Below are positions 12,297-22,584 of a DNA stretch of 64,000 nt, piece after piece. The notes below the pieces were generated by a model. It was not told the DNA's origin, ran no database searches, and saw only the letters and a list, made by a program, of their open reading frames with translations. The position numbers and the translations under genes were made by a program. How positions within the stretch are numbered: the first letter of the stretch is position 1; every line of letters starts with the position of its first letter. This DNA is from Penicillium oxalicum (lineage: Eukaryota; Ascomycota; Eurotiomycetes; Eurotiales; Aspergillaceae): positions 1,116,001 through 1,180,000 of the forward strand of contig NC_064656.1 of NCBI RefSeq assembly GCF_001723175.1, written 5' to 3'.

Positions 12297-13080
12297 ATGC
12301 AGTCGCCATTCCACTACTCCGACTACGCACCGTCGTACTCCTCGTACGCATCCTCCCCGGGCGAGATCGACTTCTTCTTCTATGGACCCACTCCACCAAC
12401 CTACGACCCGGCCCTGGGGGACCTGGACACGACCACGCCCTTTGGCGTTCCCGAGTTCCTCGCCGGCAGTGCCTCTGCCTACTCCTTCACCAGTGCCCCA
12501 TGCATGTACTCCCCCGGGCCCGAGGTTGCTCCCGTCTACGACACCCCGATCGCCACCAGCGCGCCCAGTTCTGCGGGCAGCTCATGCGGCAGCGTCTACG
12601 GGGGCTCTCCCTGGCACACCACCCCCGAGGAGCAGCTGCCGATGCCCAGCTTCCCGCTGCAGTCGGACGACTCGGGCCCCGATTCCCCCATGTCTCAATC
12701 CAAGTGAGTCTTTCCAGTCTTGTGTTTTTTCTTCCCCCTCTCTGGTTCCCTACAATTCGTTCCGGCTAAAGGAAATCATTTATATTTTCTCTTTTTTTCC
12801 CCCAAAAACTAACGCTGGTCACTTCTTTCCTAGGCCCGCAAAGCCCTTTGGTTGCGATGCCTGCGGCAAGTCCTTCACACGCTTCGCGGACCTGAAGCGA
12901 CACTCGACCAGCGTGCACTACCCCGTCTTCCGCAACTGCCCCGTCGAGCACTGCTCTCGCAAGGGCAGCAATGGCTTCCCTCGTCAGGACCACCTGGTCG
13001 AGCACTTGCGCTCCTACCACCACCTGGACGTGCCCAAGCGTCGAGCCGTGAAGCGCTCCGCCAAAGCGGCCGACCTCTAA
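12297..13080 (+). CDS. C2H2 zinc-finger transcription factor, 217 residues
   Basis: Putative nuclear DNA-binding regulator. Two exons: 12297-12703 and 12834-13080, with a GTGAGT donor, an actaac branch-like site and a TAG acceptor. The N-terminal 135 residues are rich in Ser, Pro, Tyr and acidic residues (MQSPFHYSDYAPSYSSYASS and on), resembling an activation region. The C-terminus has one classic finger (CDACGKSFTRFADLKRH, spacing C-x2-C-x12-H-x4-H) and a second looser one (CPVEHC, then HLVEHLRSYH). It ends in a basic VPKRRAVKRSAKAADL tail, a plausible nuclear localisation signal. I do not recognise the specific orthologue. The gene stands alone, with about 7 kb of non-coding DNA upstream, which hints at complex regulation. 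Confidence 0.88.
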
Positions 13081-14004
13081 GTCGGATCGGTTCCTTGCTG
13101 CGCTTCCCTCTTCTGCAAAGATACCCCCTCCCTCGCCGTCCGTCGCAGACCGGTGGGGCCACTCTGATTTTGACGAGTTTACGAAATTCTCCCCATGTCC
13201 CTATCTTTCTTTTCTTGTTATATATGCTTTTGGTATTGTCCCTCCTCATTCATCGCTTGGCGCTTTCCTCTTGCATTGGCTTTGATTCTCCGGCCGGTTC
13301 AACGAGCCGAGCGTATGTGCATCTCCATTCTGGCTCATTTCCTTGATCTTTGCCGATAGACTGCGATCTGCATTTTCGTGTGCGTATTATAGAGGTTCCC
13401 TTTTTTTTTGTGGCTTTGCTGTTCTTTGTGCACTACTCTGATGCTTGATGTCTGATGTTTCCTCTCTTCTTGTCCATGGTTTCAACCTACAGATACTCTA
13501 ATACCTATGTCTCTTCTGCTACTATCTCTTTTTCATGTCCTGTTCATTTGGTGTGTGTGTCTCCCTCCGCAGAGTTGGAGCGGGAAGACACTTTCTTTCG
13601 TTTGACGGTAGACGGCTCGGTGGGGAGCGAATTTCAGTGACGAGGTGTCTCGAGATCCGGTCTCGGTGATAGACCACGATGGACTCTTGCAAATCCATGA
13701 TGACAGCATCGATATCTAATGAAATCTGTGCATACTCAACGAGACCTCATTCACCGTGTAGAGAGTACCTGTAGAGAAATCTCGAATCTCGCCTCTCAAC
13801 CTTCCACAAGTACAATTCCCCAGGTCCCTCCTCCACCACTCAAAACTACTGCCACAGCTTTCCAAGTCCATCCCACCACACAGCCAATGTAATCAACAAA
13901 AGATCCATACAGATCTCACCCACAAATACTATTAAAAAAACCCCCGCAACCTTGTCCCAGAGAGATAGATTACTCCCCGTGAACCATGCCACACACCCAT
14001 CTCT
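13081..14004. other. Convergent 3' intergenic region
   Basis: The 924 bp between the stop codons of the zinc-finger and alkyltransferase genes hold T-rich stretches typical of fungal 3' UTRs. No gene or structured element can be supported. Confidence 0.5.
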
Positions 14005-14472
14005 CTATCTAGAAACAACCTCCGCCCAATCCCGAAATTCCCCAAAACACACCCCCATTACTTTCCCCTCGGCATCAAATTCCACCCCTTCTCGTTCCAG
14101 CCGCACCCTCTTCTCCTCCTGAAACCCTCCCCCCGCCACATGGCCACTGACGCTCCATTCCCCCTTATACCCGCCCAGAGACCCATTGGCCGCCAGCACC
14201 CGATGGCAGGGCACCTCGGGCGCGAACGGATTGCGGCGCATCGCGTTGCCGACGGCCCGCGCGCTGGACCCGAGATACGTGGCCAGGGCCGAGTAGGTGG
14301 TCCATCGGCCGGGGGGGACGGAGAGGAGGACTCGGTAGACGCGGCGGCGGTAGGGGGTGAGGGTTGGATGGAGGGAGATGCGGCGGAGTTGTTTTTGGAG
14401 GGTGGGGGGGATTTCGGGGTTGGAGGGGGGAGGGAGAGAGTGGATGGGTGGTGAGGAGGCCTTTGTGGACAT
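14005..14472 (-). CDS. O6-alkylguanine-DNA alkyltransferase (MGMT family)
   Basis: DNA-repair protein that transfers alkyl groups from O6-alkylguanine to its own cysteine. A single exon of 155 codons. The start ATG at 14472 begins MSTKASSPPIHS; nine codons upstream only a TTG is available. The family's winged-helix DNA-binding part reads VPPGRWTTYSALATYLGSSA, with RAVGNAMRRNPFAPEVPCHRV after it. PCHRV holds the acceptor cysteine, so this is a true transferase rather than a cysteine-less alkyltransferase-like protein. It is short for the family because the N-terminal ribonuclease-like domain is missing, as in other small fungal versions. The Cys-containing motif is at about residues 97-101. 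Confidence 0.9.
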   Translation of the reverse strand: MSTKASSPPIHSLPPPSNPEIPPTLQKQLRRISLHPTLTPYRRRVYRVLLSVPPGRWTTYSALATYLGSSARAVGNAMRRNPFAPEVPCHRVLAANGSLGGYKGEWSVSGHVAGGGFQEEKRVRLEREGVEFDAEGKVMGVCFGEFRDWAEVVSR

Positions 14473-15420
14473 GGTGAGTATTGAAGGATGGAGAATCAAA
14501 GGGATGAGATGAGGTTCAGATCGGATGAGTCAGTTGGCAGTTTCAATTGTGAGCTCTGGGGTGGTTGTTGGCAGTGGGTTGATGCACTGAATTGGGTTTC
14601 TTTTTGGTGAAGAGTAAGTGGATAAGTTCGTCGGAGGGAGAGGAAAGAGATAATTTCTCTTTTTGGTTGAGAAGCGGCTCGGAATGGTTACGATTTGAAT
14701 GTGAATGAATTGTGTAGAAGGCGATGGGGTAGTCGGAGCGAGCTACGAGGCTATTGTACTTGTATGGGGAAAGTGGTCTCGTATCGGATGCTCGGCGGGT
14801 GCCTGGGCGCGTCCCCTCCGACTAACCGGGGTTGTCGACGGGAAATTGACCAATCGCGTTGGTTGTTCTTCGATTCCAATCTGAACCCGTTTCGGTTAGA
14901 CTGGGTTGTGGATCAATTTTCTCGAATCTGCCGCCTGTGACCGTGAAACGCATGCTTCAAGGTGGTAGACGCCCTGGGCTCTTCAAGATGAAGAGTGCGA
15001 TTGAGGGCTATCGGGGCTGGGTTCTAGGAGCACCTGTTTTGTTTGACCAAAAGCATGCTCTGTAGACTGCTTGATGAACAGGGTAGGGCTGATGTCGTCT
15101 TTTATGAGGCAGACACCAAGAATAGGAGGGTAATAGAGAGATTAGAGTAGAGAGATGATATTCTCAGGTTCATTGTTTGATTGCCAGCCCAGCTTTCGAT
15201 TAAATACTTTCAACAAAATATTATAGGCAGAGAAGCACCCACATAACTAGTCGTAGTGCATTATTGAGTTCCTCTCAAAATTTCACGGCCACGTGGATAT
15301 ATGACCCGTTCTTCTTCTTCTTTCCCCCCTCTTCTTCTCTCTAGAGCAGAAAATCCAAATCAACCAGTCTTCGTCTAAACTCGCATATCAGTAATTGCGC
15401 CACAAGGTACTAAGATCCTC
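14473..15420. other. Intergenic, alkyltransferase promoter and transporter 3' flank
   Basis: A 948-bp region between two minus-strand genes. It must carry the promoter of the alkyltransferase and the 3' UTR of the transporter. A pyrimidine-rich run lies at 15309-15345. No coding sequence is supported. Confidence 0.5.
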
Positions 15421-17418
15421 TTACGAGTGATCTACATGCTCAGCCGCGACCGTGTCCTGATTCTTTGCGATTGCCCCGTGTCCGCTCTCAGAATCCAAAA
15501 CGCTGTTTTTGTGGTTCGCAATGTCAACCAGGCCGGGGTTCTCGGCTTTGAGGCGAGCAAAAGTCTTTTCGGCATCCCATGTCCAGGGCGTTTTGGCGGC
15601 AAACAAAAGATCCATGTCTTCGAGGGTTCGTTGGTTGCTCTCGGGATAGAGGGCCCAGACCATCGGAATGGTAATCACGTTGCTGGCTCCGAAGATGTAA
15701 AGAGTTTTTTCGCCAATCGAGTCAAACATGACGGGACACAGCAGAGTCTGGAATAAGTAGAAAGGGTTGGTTAGCAAGGACCCAAAGAAAATGAAAGCAA
15801 TAAATTCATCACACCGAGTGATACGTACCAGCCATCCATTGCCGATACTCCAGCCAACGACGCCCCATGCATTGCCTCGGGCACGCACGGCAAGCGGGAA
15901 GATTTCGGCTGGGTAGAGCCATGGGACGGTCAACCACGTGGCACCAAACGTTGAAGTGAAGATGAAAATCATCGAAGCGGCCGCGGCACCGTAGGAAGAG
16001 GCGGAACTCGCGTTGCCCGCCTCACGGGCATTAATGGCAAGGCGGGAGAATCCTCCAGCCAAGAACATGGAAATTCCCTGGACAACGGAGCCCCAGTAGA
16101 GAGTCCAGCGTCGGCCAATACGATCCAGGGTGAACACGCAGACTAATGTGGCAAACTATGTGCGACGGTGGAGTGAGCATCACACTCCAAGAGATCTAGC
16201 CGCTGAGAGCCCAGCTGACTACCTCCTCAGACCGTGGAATTACGTACCATGTAGAAAATGTTGTTCAATCCACTGATCCATTGACTTTTCGTTGAATCAA
16301 ATCCTGCAATGCTAAAGATGGTGGGTGCATAGACAGTCACACCAGCGATACCCACCCACTCTTGCATGATCTGCAACCAGATGACCAGTTGCACCCGGCG
16401 GCCAATGTGCAAATCGCCCGACTTCCAGCCAAAGAGCATGGAGAGGTAAGAGTTGCCGTGAACAACAGTCTTTTCCATCTCGGCAATGTTCTGAATATCC
16501 CGAAATTCGGCCTCGGCGCGCATGCTGTCTTCGGGGCTGCTACCACGGAGTCGTTGAAGGATGTATCGTGCCTCATCTTCGCGACCAACCTTGACAAGCC
16601 AACGCGGAGACTCGGGCATGAACCAAACCGCAGCAAACAAAACCAAGAGAAAAACGATCTGGAATGCAATGGGGAATCGCCAACGGAAGGCAGACCGACC
16701 GCCGTCGATATATGAGAGACCACTATTGAAAAAGGTTCGGGTCAGTAGTTTGTTCGTGAAGCAGCGTGAGCAAGGGAAGCTTACAATTCAAGCCAGTAGG
16801 CTAGGACCACACCAAAGATGTTCAATGTGAATTCAATGGCGATGAATTGTCCTCGTGAGGTGTGCTCCGCTGTTTCCGTGGCCCATACAGGGACAATAGC
16901 ATTCAGGATACCAGTGCCAATTCCATTGACGGCACGTGCTGATTCTTATCGTCAACAAACTGAACTTTTTCCCTTCCCGAGGCTGATCATGTCTGAACTG
17001 TAGCGCAACTCTTTCACTTACCGCAGATCATCCAGTTGTGGTTCTGCGCTGAGCATTGCAGACTTGCACCCAGTACAGCCCATGCAGCTCCTGCGGCAAT
17101 CGATTTAATTCGACCCATGCGATCGCCGAGCCAGCCACCGAGTAAAGCACCAAAGAGTGTCCCAAGATAGTACACCGCCACGATTCCACCTTGAAGCAAT
17201 GAATCGGTCACCACCGGGGTCGCTTCGCCATTTTCAAATTTCGTGTACCCAAATCCCATCAGATCGATATAGTCTTGGGCGTTATTCACGCCGGCCATCA
17301 TTCCTTGGTCATATCCGAAGAACAGAATGGACAATGCGGCCACGCAGTTGATCGCGATGAGAAGCTGTCGCTTCTCAAACCTGTGGACAAGGTTCCACGA
17401 GGGGATTTTGTCACTCAT
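15421..17418 (-). CDS. MFS sugar transporter (sugar porter family)
   Basis: Plasma-membrane sugar/H+ symporter with 12 predicted transmembrane helices. The start at 17418 gives MSDKIPSWNLVHRFEKRQLL, followed by FFGYDQGMMAGVNN in helix 1 and GGWLGDRMGRIKSI, the family's G-x4-D-x-x-GRR/K loop motif. Later come PESPRWLVKVGREDEARYIL (the PESPR motif), LDRIGRRWTLYWG and the sugar-porter signature WLYPAEIFPLAVRARGNA. Five exons are joined by four short introns, and all joins keep frame. The closest recognisable types are fungal STL1-like and monosaccharide transporters; the substrate cannot be told from sequence. Proline-glutamate-serine PESNQRTLEDMD near the C-terminus is also family-typical. A perfect 18-bp palindrome sits about 470 bp upstream of the start. 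Confidence 0.92.
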
Positions 17419-20400
17419 GGTGGAAAAAGATCAAATGCGGTCCAAAGGTATCTTGAGAATTCGAGCTGTCTTTTGCCGACGGGACTAACGGCTGACGTCC
17501 GAGCACTTGTGTATGTTCTCGCGGCGCAGCGGGAGGCTCTCCGGGGCGATGGATAGATGGGTTGCGATCCTTCACTACCAGCCTGAATACAGGCCCGTGG
17601 GGGTCGAGTGAGTCTGAAATCTGGAGGCCAAGTCACGACCTTTCTCTATCCAAGTGCGGGGGAGGGTCTTGTCGCGCCTCTTTATACAGATTCCAAGTTC
17701 CCCCTCACTCACGGCGTGTCTCCGAGCATCTCGCCTTCCCAGCCAGGAAATTCCCCACGATGATCGGCAGAGGCCACCCCCATGGAATACCCGCAACTAA
17801 GCCGACGTTGGGCCCCAAGTCATATGGCTCACGCCTTTTCACGATTGCTAATGAGATGAGCAAAGTCATCCTATCCCGATGCGGCTGGCCAGTCTAGACT
17901 GGCCGTCCTCCGGTTCCCCACTCCACTCGTATGTTCTCGTAGCGCTCGGCAGGACCCTGGAGCCATCTCGGTGTCAGTTCGGCTGACTATCTTCCGAATT
18001 CAATCTTTGAAGCCTTTTAGCCGATACTGCCCGATCGGAAGATCAATGAGACTGTTGCTTCCTCTCCTTCTCCTTCTCAGGGCTTGCTCATCAGGCTGGT
18101 TGACTTTATTTGACTCGAGAGAGTGTTCGCAGGAAGCCTGATAAAGCCTCTCGCTTTTAGCATCCAGATGGAATCATATTTTCATTTTGCTTTTGTCTGG
18201 TTGTGGAAAAAGTCATAGAGATTTACATCAAGCCTCATGCGGACAGGGTGCACCGTTATGGTCGCACCAGCAGGAGCATCGTGGGATTCATCAGGGCACG
18301 ACAGGTTGCGTAGCCGCGGGGATCAAAATGCCGTCAGTGGCTCTCGAATGGCTAGCCGGATCGAGATGGTCGTTGCACCAGACGTGGGGGCATCGCAGAG
18401 TTGAGCAAACATGAAAATCTGGGTTTCGTTCGTCTTCCAGTGGGGAAAAATCTGTCGGACCGGCCTTGCGGGTTATATTTTCCTGAACGATTGGACAGCA
18501 GCGTAGACTCAAGTTTCTCATTCCAATATTGAGAAGTTGCTGTCACGCGAACAGCCGAAGCAGCTTCACAGGAAACACACTAAGAGAAAGCCTTGCGAAG
18601 ATGTGTGGCGTGTGGAGCGCGCCGCCATCGTGCCATGGCTGTGAGGAGCCCCTCCGACAGGATAGCAATGTAGACTGAGCCGAGTCAATTTTACTCACCG
18701 AGCCTTCAATCACTGAATCATGTATATCATGGGCGTATTGCGTCTCTTTCGAAGACTGTCCGGTTCTTTCTTGTAGCACTAATGCAATGAACATGTAAGG
18801 TTAAATACTAGAAGTAGGTCTTTGTAGATCAGTGACCTTGTATGGTCGTAGCTCAAGTGACTTGGAGTCGTCTGGACTCCAAATCGTCATGTCGGTCTGC
18901 CCCATTTCAGATGCCGCGTTCGTGGTGATGGTTCGGGAAATTTCAATTTAGCCTATTTTACCCGACCGTAGTGGGGGGCTCGTGGTTGCGTAGCCCACGT
19001 AGTACGGATATCCCTTTTGTGGTCCATGAGCCTGATGCACGATTACAACTTCCAACTACGCATATTGGAACCAAAATATGTCTATTAGACGATTAAGAAT
19101 GCGAGTAGACTGTTTTATGGCTCGGCGCGTCCTCGGCTCTGGCTAGATTGAAGTCTCGCTGAGTTCTATATCGCATGGGCTCATCCTTTGTACCTGCAGC
19201 TCACGTGAAGTACTAACTGACAACACGACGGGGCTGCTTGCAGAAACAAAACTGTAGCGACCAAGTGCGACCTTAATATCAAGAAAGATAGGAAAGGAAG
19301 GACGAGCTTTGCCTAGAAATTGAAAGTCTAATTATCTTCAGACCACCTATCATTGGCACTGTCTGTGATTATGGATAGGCCAGGCCCCTTGGAAGTCTGA
19401 AAACTGCAAGACACCCTACCTCAACCGATGGACATGGTCGGCAAACTCTTCCATGCAGCCTGTTGTTCCTCTTCGCCATGATCTCAGAATTTATTGAATG
19501 ATCAAGAATTGCTGACCAAAGGAAAAGGTGCCACCGTGCGAAACCTCGGCGTGCGGATCATGCCCACACCAGTCAGCTGGCGGTTTACACTTGCGCTGGG
19601 AATACGCCGAGAAAGACGGCAGTCTCTAGTAGGCAACGGGTCCGATTAACCTACTCGCACCATATTTGCACTATATCTAATTACGTATTAGTGTAGTAGG
19701 TTCATTTTACGAGGGATCATGCAAAAGCACTCTATGCTTAACACTCCACCGGGGATAACGCTCAGACCGGGATAGTGGGTATTGAACACAGCGTCCCCAC
19801 AATTCAAGTATATGGCACCTAGTGGAATATTTCTCGTATGCTGCAACATTCTGGCCCGTGAGTGCTTCGCCGTTAATTCATGTAATCGAGATCAATCTGC
19901 TGTCCGTACATTCGTGGACCTCGTGTCGCGCGACTAAGGTGAATCATGATTGATCAACTTGTAGCCCAGAGACCATGACTTCTCAAGATCCTCCTCGAGA
20001 GGAAAAACACTCCAAAAATAAGCACTGAAGCTGCCTTGCGAACGGCAAAACTTGATATGATATGTTTCTGCTAAGTAGAAAACTACTAGGTATCAGTTGC
20101 GCTCGATGCATAGGACGGATCACGTGGTTTGAAGCTCCGGCATCCAATGTCACATGTCTACACGCAGGGGTTGTGCAAACCGTTCTAGTGGATGTGATCC
20201 ATGTATTTCTTCTATCGGAATCTCCACTCTTCAAAGTGCAATCATTACATCAACCATGCTTCGATTAAATAATTTTTTCTGTTTGACCAAGATCTTTCCA
20301 AACGAATGCTTTCCATGGGCTGGATATACTCGTGGAAAGTACGAATTTGGCGTATTTATTGGTGTTGCCTAGAATTTCACATGGCAGATCCGGACGGGAA

Positions 20401-20510
20401 CCGCCTTGCCTGCTGTCGATTCGAAGGTGACTCGCGTTCCAACTCTCACTTCTACCAACATTTTCGTCCTCGTCACTTTCTTCATATTTTTCATGCTCCC
20501 TAGTACCACA
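17419..20510. other. Intergenic, about 3.1 kb, divergent transporter/hydrolase upstream region
   Basis: The region holds upstream sequence of the sugar transporter (left) and of the alpha/beta hydrolase (right). All open frames are short and without recognisable domains. Apart from the 18-bp palindrome at 17887-17904 I see no RNA gene, repeat family or transposase remnant. Confidence 0.45.
17887..17904. promoter_or_regulatory. Perfect 18-bp palindrome upstream of the sugar transporter
   Basis: GGCCAGTCTAGACTGGCC reads the same on both strands, with no spacer, and begins 469 bp before the transporter start codon. Perfect palindromes of this length are unusual in random 50% GC DNA. A dimeric regulator could bind it, but no known fungal factor matches this exact sequence in my knowledge. 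Confidence 0.4.
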
Positions 20511-21617
20511 ATGCCTTCTTCGCCGGCAGACACTTCGTTCAAGATCCTCCCTTGGGCGGTCATCGTTTATCTGCAACCGAAGAATCGCCAGGAGCCGACA
20601 TGGACGTACCGCCAGGCACTGATGAATACGATTTTGAAGGTGTGCTTGCACAAGTATATCTCGTTGCACAGGGAACCATCACGGCTCTCCCTCAAGCCAG
20701 GGTTTGAAAGAAATCGATTTATTCTCATCGAGCCCGCAAAACCTGCCCTCTTCACGGGAGTTGCTTCCAGCCCGATGGTCAGCCCGGAGACCATCGGGGC
20801 CACATGGTACCCTGAGCATCCTCCATCAGGTCTTGTCATTCTACAGGGCCAACACATCGTACTCCACATGCATGGGGGCTCGTATATCTCGGGCGATGGT
20901 CGAATGGGCTCGTGCCATTTCATTGCCGAGAATCTCCTCGCTCACACCCCCAGTCGGTATGTGCTGAGCCTCCAGTATCGACTTGCCGGTCCACCAAATG
21001 GACGATTTCCAGCGCAACTGCAAGATGCCATTTCCGCCTATTTCTACTTGCTCGACTCCCTTCACATTCCAGCTTCTCAGATCATTCTGTGCGGTGACAG
21101 TGCTGGCGCCAATCTTGCCCTTGGTCTTTTACGATATATGACTACTTTTCATGATAAAGCTCTGCTGCCTGCGCCAAAATGCGTGTGGCTACTGTCTCCA
21201 TGGACGAATATTCCTGAAGCCATGAATTCGGAGGCTTGGAATCGTAGTCCACGTTACAAGACCGAGTACGTCCCCGCATCTTTCCCGGCTTGGGGAGCCA
21301 CCTTGTTCTTGCGTGAGCTTGAAATCACCCAGTCAGTGGAAGAACATGTTGCCCCAATCAAACATCCATTCTATTTGCCCTCGCCTGTACTGGTGGTGAC
21401 GGGAGGGAAAGAAGTGCTCTGTGAGGAACACCGCGAGTTCGCCCAAATTTACAAGTCTTTCGGTGAAAATGATGCCCTGGTGGGTTTCCATTGTTCTGAA
21501 CCTGTTCCTCACGATCTGTTTATGATTGGATGGATTATGGGCTTCAAGAAAGAAGCACGCGAGTGCGCTGAGGCTGCGGGGAATTTCTTGCGGCAACACA
21601 GCGCGCGCCAGGATTGA
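20511..21617 (+). CDS. Alpha/beta hydrolase, HSL (hormone-sensitive lipase) type
   Basis: Predicted carboxylester hydrolase, 368 residues from the ATG at 20511. A second in-frame ATG at 20493 would add six residues, and a spliced upstream exon starting at the ATG in 20380-20384 is possible. The HGGSY oxyanion-hole motif is near residue 121 and the nucleophile elbow GDSAGAN near residue 195. The catalytic histidine is probably in VPHDLF near residue 334. The position usually held by the catalytic Asp reads GGKEVLCEE, so Glu may serve as the acid, as in some esterases of the superfamily. The fold-3 family in fungi includes steryl acetyl hydrolases and secondary-metabolite esterases; the substrate is unknown. 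A hydrophobic stretch precedes residue 1 if translation begins further upstream. Confidence 0.85.
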   Translation: MPSSPADTSFKILPWAVIVYLQPKNRQEPTWTYRQALMNTILKVCLHKYISLHREPSRLSLKPGFERNRFILIEPAKPALFTGVASSPMVSPETIGATWYPEHPPSGLVILQGQHIVLHMHGGSYISGDGRMGSCHFIAENLLAHTPSRYVLSLQYRLAGPPNGRFPAQLQDAISAYFYLLDSLHIPASQIILCGDSAGANLALGLLRYMTTFHDKALLPAPKCVWLLSPWTNIPEAMNSEAWNRSPRYKTEYVPASFPAWGATLFLRELEITQSVEEHVAPIKHPFYLPSPVLVVTGGKEVLCEEHREFAQIYKSFGENDALVGFHCSEPVPHDLFMIGWIMGFKKEARECAEAAGNFLRQHSARQD

Positions 21618-21747
21618 GAATAGGGGCAAAACATTCTTAGCCTGCGTGAAAGCGAGAAATAACGCAAATTCTCGAATCAAGATGATGCTTAGGTCATTCT
21701 CTGGATATGTACAAAAATTCGTCGGCGCTAAACAGGCACTGCTTTGC

Positions 21748-22584
21748 TCATCGCCCGTACACAAGGACTCGCTTGTCCAAAGGCTCGAAGGCTTTCTCCC
21801 GAGGTCCAGGTCCAGTTGGCTGACCAAAAACCAGCTGCGCCTTGAGGCTCCAATCGATTGGGATGCTCCATTCTTGTGACACTCGTGCATCAATCAGAGG
21901 GCTATAGTGTTGCAAATTGCAACCAAGTCCTTCGGCCTCCAGCAGAGTCCATACTATTTTAGAGGCGACTGTGTCAGTCATTCTTTCACGGGTGGCAGAC
22001 CGGGTCAACTTACAAGCAAATTGATGCATTCCGCTGGAATGATTTACCCCTACGAAGAAAAAGCCCGGTCAACAAATCTTCCAAAATCACCAGGACTTAA
22101 ATCAGCATCAGCACATACACTCAGGGAACTTGTCGACCAGCATGGGCCACTTTTCTTCCAATGGTTTCAACGGGGCAGGATCCTCGTAAAACAACACCTG
22201 GTCACATAAAAATTTGTCTATTAGTTTGGATATTTCAGAGAATCACAACTCCAAGTTGATGGAAGTCTCAATTTCGCAAAGACTCACAGTCCCATAACCT
22301 GCCCGGAATCCTGCAATTCTCGGCTTGTATAAGTTCTCCAGTTGCTCTGGTGGGACTGAAGCCGTTGCCGCCTCGAGAGCGATATCCCACAGCCGTTCAT
22401 GCTGTTCCTTCAGAAGGACGACCAAGCGGGCAGTTTGACTGTTGAAGGGGCTTGGTGTATGCATAACGGTCTCGGAGATCAATTGTTCAATCCGATCGTC
22501 TGGAATTGGCGACACATTGGTGAGGCTATAGATGGATCGCCGGTTCTGCATTCCCTCGATAATGGATGGTGCGATCTTCGACAT
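21748..22584 (-). CDS. Nitroreductase-family oxidoreductase (Hbn1-like)
   Basis: FMN-dependent nitroreductase-like protein of the fungal Hbn1/Frm2 type, implicated in yeast in oxidative-stress and lipid signalling. The start at 22584 reads MSKIAPSIIEGMQNRRSIYS, where the family's RRS motif contacts FMN phosphate. Next come HTPSPFNSQTARLVVLL (family SxFNSQ), VLFYEDPAPLKPLEEKWP after intron 1, NHSSGMHQFA, and LEAEGLGCNLQHYSPLID. It ends with VFGQPTGPGPREKAFEPLDK. At least three introns are needed, one of them around 22117-22065, and the joins keep the family sequence. It is convergent with the alpha/beta hydrolase, only 130 bp apart. Confidence 0.9.

Noticed and set aside
20265..20510. Upstream exon of the alpha/beta hydrolase beginning ATGGCAGATCCG near 20381
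   Set aside because: It could splice at GTGACT to the TAG before TACCACAATG, but the donor is weak and the family does not require extra N-terminal residues, so I kept the ATG at 20511 as the primary start.
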